A stretch of DNA of 64,000 bases, taken from NCBI GenBank assembly GCA_000023185.1, contig CP001622.1, positions 2,046,001-2,110,000 of the forward strand. Direction: 5' to 3'. The notes under the pieces were generated by a model that had not been told where the DNA came from, did no database searches, and saw only the letters and a program-made list of their open reading frames with translations. Source of the DNA: Rhizobium leguminosarum bv. trifolii WSM1325. Its GTDB lineage: Bacteria; Pseudomonadota; Alphaproteobacteria; Rhizobiales; Rhizobiaceae. Of the stretch, positions 36,005 through 45,673 are shown one piece after another (position 1 is the stretch's first letter; every line of letters begins with the position of its first letter). The translations under genes and the position numbers were made by a program.

Positions 36005-38868
36005 TGACGACGCCGACAGAATTCCAGTTCACCGACTATCAGCCCTACGATTTCGCCAATCGCCGCCATATCGGCCCCTCGCCGGCCGAGATGACCGACA
36101 TGCTGAAGGTGATCGGTTATAACAGCCTCGACGGCCTGATCGACGCGACGCTGCCGCCCTCGATCCGCCAGAAGGCGCCGCTCGTCTGGGGCGCGCCGAT
36201 GACCGAGCGCGAGGCGCTCGACAAGCTGCGCGAGACCGCCAACAAGAACAAGGTGCTGGTCTCGCTGATCGGCCAGGGTTATTACGGCACGATCACGCCG
36301 CCGGTCATCCAGCGCAACATCCTGGAAAACCCGGCCTGGTACACCGCCTATACGCCTTACCAGCCGGAGATCAGCCAGGGCCGCCTGGAAGCGCTGCTGA
36401 ACTACCAGACGATGGTCTGCGACCTCACCGGCCTCGACGTCGCCAACGCCTCGTTGCTTGACGAGGCGACCGCCGCCGCCGAAGGCATGGCGATTGCCGA
36501 GCGCGTCGCCAAGTCGAAGGCGAAGGCCTTCTTCGTCGATGCCGACTGCCATCCGCAGACCATTGCCCTGATCCGCACCCGCGCCGAGCCGCTCGGCTGG
36601 AGCGTCATCGTCGGCAATCCCTTCACCGATCTCGATCCCGTCGACGTCTTCGGCGCGATCTTCCAATATCCCGGCACGCACGGTCACGTGCATGATTTTA
36701 CCGGCCTGATCTCGCGCCTGCACCAGACCGGCGCCATAGCGATCGTCGCCGCCGATATCCTGGCGCTGACGCTGCTGAAATCGCCCGGCGAAATGGGTGC
36801 CGATATCGCCGTCGGATCCTCGCAGCGCTTCGGTGTGCCGGTCGGCTACGGCGGCCCGCATGCGGCCTATATGTCGGTCAAGGATGCCATCAAGCGTTCC
36901 ATGCCCGGCCGCCTCGTCGGCGTTTCCGTCGATGCCCGCGGCAACCGCGCCTATCGCCTGTCGCTGCAGACCCGCGAACAGCATATCCGCCGCGAAAAGG
37001 CGACGTCGAACATCTGCACCGCCCAGGTACTGCTTGCCGTGATGGCCTCGATGTACGCCGTCTTCCACGGCCCGAAGGGTATCAAGGCGATCGCCCAGCA
37101 GGTGCACCAGAAGGCCGTGCTGATGGCCAAGGGCCTGGAAAAGCTCGGTTATAAGGTCGAACCCGAGACCTTCTTCGACACGATCACCGTCGATGTCGGC
37201 CATATGCAGGGTCTCATCCTGCGTGCCGCCGTCGCCGAAGGCGTCAATCTGCGCAAGGTCGGCGAAACCAAAATCGGCATGAGCCTCGACGAACGCACCC
37301 GGCCGGCGACGCTCGAAGCCGTCTGGCGCGCCTTCGGCGGCAATTTTACCATTGCCGATTTCGAGCCTTCCTACCGCCTGCCGAAGGGCTTGCTCCGCAC
37401 CAGTGATTACCTCACCCATCCGATCTTTCACATGAACCGCGCCGAAAGCGAGATGACGCGTTACATCCGCCGGCTCTCCGACCGGGATCTGGCGCTCGAC
37501 CGCTCGATGATCCCGCTCGGTTCCTGCACGATGAAGCTCAATGCGACGGCGGAAATGCTGCCGATCACCTGGCCGGAATTTTCCGACATCCATCCCTTCG
37601 TGCCGGCCGACCAGGCGCTCGGCTACCGCGAGATGATCGACGACCTGATCGAAAAGCTCTGCGCCGTCACCGGCTACGACGCCTTCTCCATGCAGCCGAA
37701 TTCCGGCGCGCAGGGCGAATATGCCGGCCTGCTGACGATCCGCAACTATCATATCGCCAATGGCGACGGCCATCGCGACGTCTGCCTGATCCCGACCTCT
37801 GCGCATGGCACCAACCCGGCCTCGGCTCAGATGGTCGGCATGAAGGTCGTCGTCGTCAAGGTGCGCGAAAATGGCGATATCGATCTCGACGATTTCCGCG
37901 CCAAGGCTGAGCAGCATGCGGCAAACCTCTCCTGCTGCATGATCACCTACCCTTCGACGCACGGCGTCTTCGAGGAGACCGTCAAGGAAATCTGCGACCT
38001 CGTGCACGAGCATGGCGGCCAGGTCTATCTCGACGGCGCCAACATGAACGCCATGGTCGGCCTATCCCGCCCCGGTGACATCGGCTCCGACGTTTCGCAT
38101 CTCAATCTGCACAAGACCTTCTGCATTCCGCATGGCGGCGGCGGACCCGGCATGGGCCCGATCGGCGTCAAGGCGCATCTGGCCCCCTACCTGCCCGGCC
38201 ATCCCGAAACCGACGGCCGTCCGGGTGCGGTCTCGGCCGCCGCCTTCGGCTCCGCCTCGATCCTGCCGATCTCCTGGAGCTATTGCCTGATGATGGGCGG
38301 CGAAGGCCTGACGCAGGCGACCAAGGTGGCGATCCTCAGCGCCAACTATATCGCCACCCGGCTGAAGGGCGCCTATGACGTGCTCTACAAGTCGTCTGCC
38401 GGCCGCGTCGCGCATGAATGCATCATCGACACCCGTCCGCTGGTCGACAGCTCGGGTGTGACCGTCGACGACGTCGCCAAGCGGCTGATCGACTGCGGCT
38501 TCCATGCGCCGACCATGAGCTGGCCGGTCGCCGGCACGCTGATGATCGAGCCGACGGAAAGCGAGACCAAGGCCGAACTCGACCGTTTCTGCGAGGCGAT
38601 GCTGGCGATCCGCGAGGAAGCCCGCGCCATCGAGGATGGCCGCATGGACAAGGTGAACAACCCGCTGAAGAACGCTCCGCACACGGTGGAAGACCTCGTC
38701 GGCGAATGGGACCGCCCCTACTCACGCGAACAAGCCTGCTTCCCGCCCGGTGCCTTCCGCGTCGACAAATACTGGTCGCCGGTCAACCGCGTCGACAATG
38801 TCTATGGCGACCGCAACCTGATCTGCACCTGCCCGCCGGTGGAAAGCTACGCAGAGGCCGCCGAATAG
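36004..38868 (+). CDS. gcvP: Glycine dehydrogenase (decarboxylating), P protein
   Basis: 954 residues, the long single-chain form. N-terminal half [11 protein letters not shown]...; C-terminal half carries the pyridoxal-phosphate lysine (Lys704) in [23 protein letters not shown]. It decarboxylates glycine and passes the aminomethyl group to GcvH. Ends with [23 protein letters not shown]; a decayed copy of this end lies about 2.1 kb downstream (40930-41110). Followed by a clear terminator. Confidence 0.97.
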   Translation: MTTPTEFQFTDYQPYDFANRRHIGPSPAEMTDMLKVIGYNSLDGLIDATLPPSIRQKAPLVWGAPMTEREALDKLRETANKNKVLVSLIGQGYYGTITPPVIQRNILENPAWYTAYTPYQPEISQGRLEALLNYQTMVCDLTGLDVANASLLDEATAAAEGMAIAERVAKSKAKAFFVDADCHPQTIALIRTRAEPLGWSVIVGNPFTDLDPVDVFGAIFQYPGTHGHVHDFTGLISRLHQTGAIAIVAADILALTLLKSPGEMGADIAVGSSQRFGVPVGYGGPHAAYMSVKDAIKRSMPGRLVGVSVDARGNRAYRLSLQTREQHIRREKATSNICTAQVLLAVMASMYAVFHGPKGIKAIAQQVHQKAVLMAKGLEKLGYKVEPETFFDTITVDVGHMQGLILRAAVAEGVNLRKVGETKIGMSLDERTRPATLEAVWRAFGGNFTIADFEPSYRLPKGLLRTSDYLTHPIFHMNRAESEMTRYIRRLSDRDLALDRSMIPLGSCTMKLNATAEMLPITWPEFSDIHPFVPADQALGYREMIDDLIEKLCAVTGYDAFSMQPNSGAQGEYAGLLTIRNYHIANGDGHRDVCLIPTSAHGTNPASAQMVGMKVVVVKVRENGDIDLDDFRAKAEQHAANLSCCMITYPSTHGVFEETVKEICDLVHEHGGQVYLDGANMNAMVGLSRPGDIGSDVSHLNLHKTFCIPHGGGGPGMGPIGVKAHLAPYLPGHPETDGRPGAVSAAAFGSASILPISWSYCLMMGGEGLTQATKVAILSANYIATRLKGAYDVLYKSSAGRVAHECIIDTRPLVDSSGVTVDDVAKRLIDCGFHAPTMSWPVAGTLMIEPTESETKAELDRFCEAMLAIREEARAIEDGRMDKVNNPLKNAPHTVEDLVGEWDRPYSREQACFPPGAFRVDKYWSPVNRVDNVYGDRNLICTCPPVESYAEAAE

Positions 38869-38908
38869 CGGTCAAGCCTGACGCTGTAGCGACGGGCCCA
38901 GCAATCTG

Positions 38909-38939
38909 AGCCCCTTCCATCAAGGGAGGGGCTTTCCTA
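38909..38939 (+). terminator. Terminator of the gcv operon
   Basis: AGCCCCTTCC pairs with GGGAGGGGCT over 10 bp (one G-U) around a 5-base loop, followed by TTCCTAATTC. A weakened version of the same hairpin follows the gcvP remnant near 41125. Confidence 0.75.
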
Positions 38940-38957
38940 ATTCTGATAGAAATGTGC

Positions 38958-39010
38958 GGCTAACCTGTCTTGTTAGCCGATCCAGGTTCAATTCCTCGGC
39001 AGGGGCACCA
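38958..39010 (+). other. tRNA-like remnant (anticodon arm to CCA)
   Basis: GGCTAAC (38958-38964) and GTTAGCC (38972-38978) form a perfect 7-bp stem around the 7-base loop CTGTCTT, with T at the position before anticodon GTC. This is followed by GGTTCAATTCC (38985-38995), a canonical T-arm loop, and by a 3' end GGGGCACCA. A D-arm and 5' acceptor strand are missing and the T-stem has a mismatch. I read it as a 3' part of a tRNA gene, such as integration events leave behind, not a functional tRNA. Confidence 0.5.
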
Positions 39011-39063
39011 GTTTCCCAGTTCCCCTGCTCTCTATCAGCGTCGAAGCGTGCCGGTTTGCGGGC

Positions 39064-39115
39064 TAGAACAGGATGATTTTAGGCCGGGTCGGCCTAAAAT
39101 CTGAATCCTGTTCTA
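39064..39115. repeat. Long intergenic palindrome
   Basis: TAGAACAGGAT...ATTTTAGGCCG on the left and CGGCCTAAAAT...ATCCTGTTCTA on the right form an almost perfect dyad of about 52 bases with a 3-base centre. A Rhizobium-type intergenic repeat. Confidence 0.8.
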
Positions 39116-39126
39116 CATTATATAGT

Positions 39127-39178
39127 TAGAGCATGATGTCGTCCGAAAACCGCTTACACTTTTCGGCATCATGCTCTA
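39127..39178. repeat. RIME-like palindrome
   Basis: TAGAGCATGATG and CCGAAAA on the left pair with TTTTCGG and CATCATGCTCTA on the right. This matches the RIME type of rhizobial intergenic mosaic element. Its right edge touches the 3' end of the SDR gene. Confidence 0.8.
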
Positions 39179-40144
39179 GAAGCGCTCGCCGACCATATGC
39201 TCGCTTTTCGTCCACAATCCCCTGGCCGTCTCGGGATCGAGCGCGTAGGTACGCACGCCTTCGGAAATCGGGCTGATCTCCGCATCCGTCACTTCGGAGA
39301 CGTGGCAATTCTCGCAATATCTGCCACCGACCGCGTCTGCAGGGGCGACGAAACCTGCCCAGACGGAGGTAGCCGCACCCTGAGGAATCGTCTTCCACTG
39401 GAAAGGCGGCTTGCCCTCGGCGGAGAGTGCTGCGTTGATCTGCGTTATCATGCCTTCAATCATGTCAGGGTCGAGATGACGGTCGAGCTCGGTCTGGATG
39501 CCGCCGGGATGCAGTGCCGTTGCACGGATGCCGCGCTCCTTGAGGCGCCGGTCGAGTTCCACCGCGAACAGGATATTTGCGGTTTTCGACTGGGCATAGG
39601 CCGCCCAGGGCTCATAGGTCTTGCTCTCGAAATTGAGGTCATCGAGGCTGAAAGGTGCCATGCGATGGCCCGAGGATGCGACGATCACCACTCGGCCGCC
39701 CGATTTGACGAGCGGTGCGATGCTGTTGACCAGCACGAAATGACCGAGATGGTTGGTGCCGAACTGCGTTTCGAAGCCATCGGCGGTGCGGCCGAAGGGA
39801 GCGGCCATCACGCCGGCATTGGCAATGACGACATCGAAGGGCCGGCCATCCGAAATGAGCGCATCGGCACAGGCGCGCACGCTTGCCAGAGAGGCAAGAT
39901 CAAGCTCGACGATATCAAGGCTGCCGCCATTGGCCGCACCGGCACGCACGACTTCCGTTGCCGCCCTCGCCTTTGCAAGGTCACGTGCCGTACCCGTCAC
40001 CTGCGCTCCATGGGCTGCCAACACACGCGCGGTTTCCACGCCGAGGCCGGCCGAAACACCCGTCACCAGAACACGCTTGCCCTTGAGATCGACGCCGGCG
40101 AGCACCTCATCGGTGGTCGATGTCGCGCCAAAAAGTCCACTCAT
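39176..40144 (-). CDS. Short-chain dehydrogenase/reductase
   Basis: 322 residues. Rossmann NAD(P)-binding motif TGVSAGLG at 28-35, NANAG-type IANAG at 107-111, catalytic Ser157/158 and the Tyr183-x-x-x-Lys187 pair. The longer-than-usual form with a C-terminal substrate region containing CENCHVSEV resembles retinol-dehydrogenase/WW-oxidoreductase-like SDRs. Substrate unknown. AAGGAG precedes ATG 40144. It diverges from a TetR gene with a dyad between them, so it is probably the target of that repressor. Confidence 0.9.
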   Translation of the reverse strand: MSGLFGATSTTDEVLAGVDLKGKRVLVTGVSAGLGVETARVLAAHGAQVTGTARDLAKARAATEVVRAGAANGGSLDIVELDLASLASVRACADALISDGRPFDVVIANAGVMAAPFGRTADGFETQFGTNHLGHFVLVNSIAPLVKSGGRVVIVASSGHRMAPFSLDDLNFESKTYEPWAAYAQSKTANILFAVELDRRLKERGIRATALHPGGIQTELDRHLDPDMIEGMITQINAALSAEGKPPFQWKTIPQGAATSVWAGFVAPADAVGGRYCENCHVSEVTDAEISPISEGVRTYALDPETARGLWTKSEHMVGERF

Positions 40145-40232
40145 GATTATCTCCTTGATCATGGACGCACCGCTCCAGGCTGGTGGACCATTGCCCGCCG
40201 GCCTCAAATGAAATAAAAGGAGGATGCCTCCA

Positions 40233-40261
40233 GATAAATATGGAGGGTACCTCCGCTTATC
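40233..40261. promoter_or_regulatory. TetR-type operator between SDR and tetR
   Basis: GGAGG (40242-40246) and CCTCC (40250-40254) flank GTA, with outer GATAA and TTATC arms. Dyads built on GGAGGTACCTCC are common operators of TetR-family repressors of SDR genes. It lies 17 bases before the tetR ATG and about 90 bases before the SDR start. Confidence 0.6.
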
Positions 40262-40277
40262 AAGGGGCCTCTCGGAA

Positions 40278-40862
40278 ATGGCCGAAAAAAGCGACGAGCC
40301 CACCGCCCGAAAGCCGCGTGCGGATGCCGAACGCAATCGTCTTCTGCTGATGGAGACGGCAAAGACCGTCTTTGCCGACAAGGGTTCCAGCGCCAGCCTG
40401 GAGGAAATCGCCCGCATCGCCGGCGTCGGCATCGGCACGCTCTATCGCCATTTCCCGACCCGCGACGCACTGGTTTCCGCCATCTACCGCAACGAGACGG
40501 CGCAGCTTGCCGCTGCCGCCAAAAGCCTTGCCGAGACACATCCGCCTGTCGAAGCGCTTCGCCTGTGGCTGGTGCAGTTCGTCGACTATGTCGTGACGAA
40601 ACACGGCATGTCCGAAGTGCTGGATTCTTTGGTCGGCGGCACCTCCGAGCTCTATGCCGATTCTGCCGATTTGATCATAGGTGCCGTCAATCTGCTGGTG
40701 GATCGCGCAGTCGCCACTGGTGAAATCCGTCTGGCGATGGACCCGCTCGATATCCTGCGCGCCCTGGCCGGCGGCGCGAGCATCAGCAGTGGCCCCGCCT
40801 GGCGGGATGCGGCAAGGCAACTCATCGATATTCTGATTGCGGGTATGAGAGCCAGTCGCTGA
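40278..40862 (+). CDS. TetR family transcriptional repressor
   Basis: 194 residues. N-terminal helix-turn-helix: [52 protein letters not shown] (about 19-70). The C-terminal ligand domain is of the SBD-like type common to SDR-linked regulators ([19 protein letters not shown]). It probably represses the divergent SDR gene and itself through the dyad at 40233-40261. The inducer is unknown. ATG 40278 is chosen; an ATG 18 codons earlier lies inside the operator. Confidence 0.9.
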   Translation: MAEKSDEPTARKPRADAERNRLLLMETAKTVFADKGSSASLEEIARIAGVGIGTLYRHFPTRDALVSAIYRNETAQLAAAAKSLAETHPPVEALRLWLVQFVDYVVTKHGMSEVLDSLVGGTSELYADSADLIIGAVNLLVDRAVATGEIRLAMDPLDILRALAGGASISSGPAWRDAARQLIDILIAGMRASR

Positions 40863-40929
40863 GGCTGTCGTACCATTGCGGCACGGCTGTCTCAGATGAC
40901 GGTTGGGGACATCGACATGGAGGGTTTCC

Positions 40930-41110
40930 GCGCGCAAGGTGGAAGAACTTGTCGGCGATTGGGAGCCGCGAACAGGCCTGCTTTCCACCCGGCGCCTTCC
41001 GTGTCGACAAATACTGGTCGCCGGTCAACCGCGTCGACAACGTCTATGGCGATCGCAACCTGATCTGCACCTGCCCGCCGGTGGAAAGCTACGCAGAGGC
41101 GGCTGAGTAG
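40930..41110 (+). pseudogene. Decayed 3' fragment of gcvP
   Basis: This stretch repeats the last 180 or so bases of gcvP (38690-38868): both contain the run coding for [35 protein letters not shown] and end in TAG. About one base in ten differs, and about 11 bases are missing after GATTGGGAG, which puts the first part (VEELVGDWE) out of frame with the rest. A weak version of the gcv terminator follows. It is not translated as GcvP. Confidence 0.9.
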
Positions 41111-41273
41111 CAGCGTTAGGCAAAGCTCCTTCCCCAGGTTGGGAGGGTCTGCATGCTTTTGGTGCGCAAGGATCAAATTTAACCTTTCTTAGCAAGTCTC
41201 TGTTAGCAATTCAGAAAGGCGGCTTCCATCAACATGGATCTCCGTCGATCCCTTGTTCTGCGTGCAGGTTCTT

Positions 41274-42320
41274 ATGCGTACATCGGCAGTGCCAGCAATC
41301 CTCCTCGCCGCCCTGATCCTGTCGGGATGCGCCGCCAGTTCTGGCGCCGAAGATGTGCTGGGCAACGTGCCGTCGTCGGAAACGACCAATGCCATCGCCC
41401 AGCCAAGCGGCCCGATTCCTGCCGCTGCCGTGGGCGATCCTGCGCCGCAGGCAAGCCCGCCGCAGCAAGCGTTGCGCTGGGCGGGAGAGGTTCCGGAGCC
41501 GCAGGCGCTCGTGCCCGCCGACAGGCCGGTTGGCATGCCGCTGCCGACAGATAAACCGGTCGCGCTGCTGATGCCGGCCAATCCCGCCGGCAATGCAATG
41601 CCCGATGTCGGCACGAGATCGCCGACACGCGGCCAAATTTACGGCCACCGCTTCCGCGATGCCAAGCCGATCAACTTCGGCTCCACCTCGCCGAGAAAGC
41701 TTGCCGTGCATGGCGTCGATGTCTCGCGTTGGCAGGGCGAGATCGACTGGGAAACGTTGCGGAGGCAAGGCGCCAATTTCGTCTACATCAAAGCCACGGA
41801 CGGCGGCGATCACCTTGATCCGATGTTCAAGAAAAACTGGCGCCGCGCCAAGGAAGCCGGCCTGAAACACGGCGCCTATCACTTCTTCTATTGGTGCCGG
41901 ACGGCAGGCGAGCAGGCCGACTGGTTCATCCGCAACGTGCCAAGGGAAGCCAACGCTCTTCCGCCCGTCATCGACGTCGAATGGAACGGCGAATCGAGCT
42001 GCAAGAGGCGCATCTCGCCTGCACGTGTCCGGGAAAAGATGCAGGTCTTCATGGACAAGCTGGAGCGCTATTACGGCCAGCGCCCGATCATCTACACGGC
42101 GCCGGACTTCTACCGCGACAATTTGAAGGGCCAACTGCTCGACTACCCCTTCTGGTTGCGCTCTGTGGCCGCTCACCCCTCCAAGGTCTATCCGGGTCGC
42201 AAGTGGCTGTTCTGGCAATATTCCGGCTCCGGCCTTTCCGATGGCGTTGACGGCAAGATCGACCTCAACGTGTTCAACGGCAATGAAAGCGATTGGCACG
42301 ACTGGGTGGCGTCGCGATAG
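41274..42320 (+). CDS. GH25 lysozyme-like lipoprotein
   Basis: 348 residues. Lipobox LSGC (Cys19) predicts a lipoprotein, followed by a proline-rich linker (about 20-140). The glycoside hydrolase 25 domain begins at HGVDVSRWQGEIDW (catalytic-site Asp149) and has the DVEWN motif with Asp234 and Glu236. GH25 enzymes cut the N-acetylmuramyl bond of peptidoglycan. In rhizobia such lipoproteins may remodel the cell wall. ATG 41274 is taken since it places the signal peptide at the N-terminus. Confidence 0.9.
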   Translation: MRTSAVPAILLAALILSGCAASSGAEDVLGNVPSSETTNAIAQPSGPIPAAAVGDPAPQASPPQQALRWAGEVPEPQALVPADRPVGMPLPTDKPVALLMPANPAGNAMPDVGTRSPTRGQIYGHRFRDAKPINFGSTSPRKLAVHGVDVSRWQGEIDWETLRRQGANFVYIKATDGGDHLDPMFKKNWRRAKEAGLKHGAYHFFYWCRTAGEQADWFIRNVPREANALPPVIDVEWNGESSCKRRISPARVREKMQVFMDKLERYYGQRPIIYTAPDFYRDNLKGQLLDYPFWLRSVAAHPSKVYPGRKWLFWQYSGSGLSDGVDGKIDLNVFNGNESDWHDWVASR

Positions 42321-42351
42321 CCGAAGCTTGCAATGGCTCCGCGCCCCGTCC

Positions 42352-44637
42352 TCACGCGGACTTCTGCACCTTCACCGGCACGCCTTTGTAGGCAGGCGTT
42401 CCCGATTTCCGGTCGTAATCGCCAAGCGCGATGACCCTGTTCATCTCGGGATAATATCCGGCGATGGAGCCAACAGGGATGTCGTAGGCCACTGCGGTGA
42501 AGCCTCTGACCGCCCTGCTGCTGGTTTCAGCGACCGACTCGATATCAACCTTATCGCCATCGGCGAGGCCGCGTGCGAAGAGATCCCCGCTGTTCATGAA
42601 GATCACGTCACGGCGGCCGAAGACGCCACGATAGCGGTCGTCAAGGCTATAGATTGTCGTGTTGTACTGGTCGTGACTGCGCAGCGTTGTCAGAACCAGT
42701 GTGTCTGCGTCTGCAAGGCGCGGATCTTCCTCCAGCCCAGGCGCGATGAGGAACTGTGCTTTTCCTGAGGGCGTGCGCCATTGCCGGTCGGAGGCCGCCA
42801 CTGTAAGCCGGAAGCCGCCGGGTTTCCTGACCCGTGTGTTGAAATCATGGAAATCGGGAAAGACCACTTCGATCTTTTCCCGAATGCGATTGTAATCGCT
42901 GATCATCCCGTCCCAATCGATACCGTATTTGACGCCGAGCGTTGCCTTGGCGATGCCGGCGATGATCGCCGGTTCGGATCTCAGCTCTTCGCCTGGTGGT
43001 TTCAGGAAGCCGCGCGAGGCGTGCACCATCGACATGGAATCCTCGACGGTCACCGATTGTGGTCCCGTCGTCTGAATATCCTGGTCGGTGCGGCCGAGAA
43101 CGGGAAGGATGATGGAGGTTCGGGCGATCAGCAGGTGCGAGCGGTTGTGCTTTGTCGCCAGATGGACGGCAAGGTCGAGCTTGCGCATGCCGGCGAATGT
43201 CGCCTCCGGATCGGATATGGCGACGGCGAGATTGCCGCCGAGGCAGACCAGCGCCTTCGACCGGCCTTCGATGATCGCCTCGATGGCCTCGACGGCGTTA
43301 TGGCCCTTCTCCTCCGGCGGGCGAAAGCCAAAGGCCTTCTCCATGCCGTCGAGAAGCGCCATGTTGGGGATCTCGGTGATTCCGACGGTCCGGTCGCCCT
43401 GAACGTTCGAATGCCCCCGCAGCGGGCAGATACCGGCGCCCTGGCGGCCGATATTTCCCCGCAACATCAGGAAATTGGCAAGCTGCTGGACATTGGCAGT
43501 GCCGTGGCTGTGCTGGGTGATGCCCATGCCATAGCAGAGGATGACGTTGCGGGCGTTGAGATAGACATCAACGGCGCTGTCGAGCGCCTCGAGCGTCAAT
43601 CCCGATCTCTTCAGGATCGACGCCCACTCCGTCTTTGCAATATCGGCCTTAAGAGCCTCCAGTCCGATCGTGTGGGCTTCGATGAATTCCCGGTCGAGAA
43701 AGCCTTTGCCGCCTGCCGCGATATCGGCATCGTCGCGCTCGAATATCCGCTTCATCAGGCCCTTGAGGGCAGCGAGATCCCCTCCGGTGCGCAGCTGATG
43801 ATAAGCAGATGCGATCGGCGTCGAAGACATCGTCGCCATTTCCACCGGGTTCTGCGGTGCCGCAAATTTCTCGAGCGCGCGTTCTTTCAGGGGATTGAAG
43901 ACCACGATCGGGACGCCGCGCCTCGCGGCATCATGCAGAGTGGTCATCATCCGCGGGTGGTTGGTGCCGGGATTGTGGCCGAAGCTGAAGATCGCATCGG
44001 CATGATCGAAATCTTCCAAGGTCACCGTGCCCTTCCCGACCCCGATCGAGTCGGGCAGACCGACGCTGGTCGCCTCATGGCACATGTTCGAGCAGTCGGG
44101 AAAATTGTTGGTGCCGTAGGCCCTGACAAAAAGCTGGAACAGGAATGCCGCCTCGTTCGAGGCGCGTCCCGATGTGTAGAATTCGGCCATGTCAGGATCG
44201 GGCAGTTTGCGCAGTTCGGCGCCGATCAGCGTGAAGGCTTCCTCCCAGCCGGTCGGCAGGTAGCGGTCGCTGGCGTGATCATAGACCAGCGGGTGCGTCA
44301 GGCGGCCCTGGTCTTCCAGCTGATGGTCGTTCCATTGCCACAGTTCGGCGACCGTATGCCCTGCGAAAAAGTCAGGCCCGGCCCGTTTCGCCGTGGATTC
44401 CCAGGTGATCGCCTTGGCGCCGTTTTCACAGAACTCGAATGAACTCGTATGTTTGGGATCGGGCCAGGCGCAGCCCGGACAATCGAACCCCTCGGGCTGA
44501 TTGGCTTTCAGCAGCGTCGCAGCCCCCTGCGCAATGACCTGCTGGCGCGCAAGGGTTTCGGCGACGGCTTTGAGTGCACCCCAACCGCCGGCAGGGGCCG
44601 TGTATTTCTCGATGCCTTTCGGCCGCTTCTTGGTCAT
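42352..44637 (-). CDS. FdhF/YdeP-type molybdopterin oxidoreductase
   Basis: 761 residues. The N-terminal part GFDCPGCAWPDPKHTSSFEFCENGAKAITWE replaces the usual [4Fe-4S] motif of formate dehydrogenases and is typical of the YdeP group. Further marks are FYTSGRASNEAAFLFQLF, LFVRAYGTNNFPDCSNMCHEAT and GMGITQHSHGTANVQQLANF, with a C-terminal molybdopterin dinucleotide-binding domain. The reaction is unknown; E. coli YdeP is linked to acid resistance. Selenocysteine is not used here. GGAG before ATG 44637. No fdhD accessory gene is in view. Confidence 0.9.
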   Translation of the reverse strand: MTKKRPKGIEKYTAPAGGWGALKAVAETLARQQVIAQGAATLLKANQPEGFDCPGCAWPDPKHTSSFEFCENGAKAITWESTAKRAGPDFFAGHTVAELWQWNDHQLEDQGRLTHPLVYDHASDRYLPTGWEEAFTLIGAELRKLPDPDMAEFYTSGRASNEAAFLFQLFVRAYGTNNFPDCSNMCHEATSVGLPDSIGVGKGTVTLEDFDHADAIFSFGHNPGTNHPRMMTTLHDAARRGVPIVVFNPLKERALEKFAAPQNPVEMATMSSTPIASAYHQLRTGGDLAALKGLMKRIFERDDADIAAGGKGFLDREFIEAHTIGLEALKADIAKTEWASILKRSGLTLEALDSAVDVYLNARNVILCYGMGITQHSHGTANVQQLANFLMLRGNIGRQGAGICPLRGHSNVQGDRTVGITEIPNMALLDGMEKAFGFRPPEEKGHNAVEAIEAIIEGRSKALVCLGGNLAVAISDPEATFAGMRKLDLAVHLATKHNRSHLLIARTSIILPVLGRTDQDIQTTGPQSVTVEDSMSMVHASRGFLKPPGEELRSEPAIIAGIAKATLGVKYGIDWDGMISDYNRIREKIEVVFPDFHDFNTRVRKPGGFRLTVAASDRQWRTPSGKAQFLIAPGLEEDPRLADADTLVLTTLRSHDQYNTTIYSLDDRYRGVFGRRDVIFMNSGDLFARGLADGDKVDIESVAETSSRAVRGFTAVAYDIPVGSIAGYYPEMNRVIALGDYDRKSGTPAYKGVPVKVQKSA

Positions 44638-45121
44638 CACCTGCTCCACAAATCCGTCCGAGGGCCAGCGCCTATTATCAATGCAAAGGGATGCCATGCG
44701 ATAGATGGCGCGGACATCCTTTTAAAAGATCGGACCGCTCCGAGGGGGCGGAGCGGTCCTGGCGGATCATGGGATCCACGAGACTCGGCGCGGGAGGGGA
44801 CATGCCGATGTCTATCGGCACATTCGCGATGCCGGTCTCCACATGGAAGTCACTTCCGAGAGACAGCCAGACCTTACGTCCCGGCAGCAGACCACGAAAC
44901 TATACATAGGTATGGGGGATCTTGTTGATACCATATTGCCCAAGCTCGTGGTGCCCGCTGAGACCTAAACAGAAGGATAGGTCCGGCTACACCAGCATTG
45001 AATGTCCTGCTTTCCAAACCTGCTCTACGGTTCTTTCAAGGCCAGCGAAGCAGGAACGCCAAATTGACGGCCGCGCAGCCAGATCGCTCATTCCCGAAAT
45101 CCCCAGCCAGGGAGAACAGCC
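44638..45121. other. Divergent regulatory gap between molybdoenzyme and dps
   Basis: 484 bases without a convincing protein gene. It holds the hairpin at 44732-44759, a C-rich stretch on the minus strand near 44795-44805 (ATGTCCCCTCCCGCG) that could pair with ribosome binding sites, and an AT-rich patch with CTATACATAGG (44899-44909). It may encode a small RNA and the promoters of both flanking genes. Confidence 0.4.
44732..44759 (-). terminator. GC-rich hairpin, possible terminator
   Basis: GGACCGCTCCG (44732-44742) and CGGAGCGGTCC (44749-44759) are exact reverse complements with a 6-base loop. On the minus strand it is followed by GATCTTTTAAAAG, a short T-run. It lies 95 bases before the YdeP-type gene and 363 after the dps start, so it could end a short minus-strand RNA. 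Confidence 0.55.
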
Positions 45122-45640
45122 ATGGACCGTATCGAACTCGAAAACCGTCGCAAGGCGTCGCTTGCCACTCCGTCCGACCTTGCCTCCAACGCGACCGCCG
45201 ACATCTCGGGCCCGCTGGCAGCGCTGCTTGCCGATACCTTTGCCCTCTATCTCAAGACCAAGAACTTCCATTGGCATATGAGCGGCCCGCATTTTCGCGA
45301 TTATCACCTCCTGCTCGACGAACAGGGCGACCAGATTTTCGCGATGACCGATGCGATCGCCGAGCGCGCCCGCAAGATCGGCGGCATGACGATTCGCTCG
45401 ATCGGTCATATCGGCCGGCTGCAGCGCCTTCTCGACAATGACGCCGATTTCGTCACGCCGCGCGACATGCTCGCAGAACTGAAAGACGACAACCAGCAGC
45501 TCATCTCGTTCATGAGGCAGGCGCACGAGGTCTGCGCCGAGCATAACGACGTCGCCACATCAAGCCTGCTCGAAGTCTGGATCGACGAGACGGAACGCCG
45601 CGCCTGGTTCCTGTTCGAAACAACCCGGAACGCCGCATAA
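45122..45640 (+). CDS. dps: Dps-family ferritin-like DNA-protection protein
   Basis: 172 residues, four-helix ferritin-like fold. The inter-subunit ferroxidase ligands are visible in KTKNFHWHMSGPHFRDYHLLLDEQGDQIF (His in FHWH, Asp and Glu in DEQGD). Dps forms a 12-subunit shell, oxidises ferrous iron with peroxide and often binds DNA. The N-terminal tail (1-22) has several basic residues, fit for DNA contact. GGGAGAACAGCC precedes the ATG. Confidence 0.93.
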   Translation: MDRIELENRRKASLATPSDLASNATADISGPLAALLADTFALYLKTKNFHWHMSGPHFRDYHLLLDEQGDQIFAMTDAIAERARKIGGMTIRSIGHIGRLQRLLDNDADFVTPRDMLAELKDDNQQLISFMRQAHEVCAEHNDVATSSLLEVWIDETERRAWFLFETTRNAA

Positions 45641-45673
45641 CCGGCTGACCGTCCGCTGGAAAGCGGTAATGTC

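Noticed and set aside
35983..38013. 676-codon minus-strand frame over gcvP
   Set aside because: Antisense shadow of gcvP with no family features.
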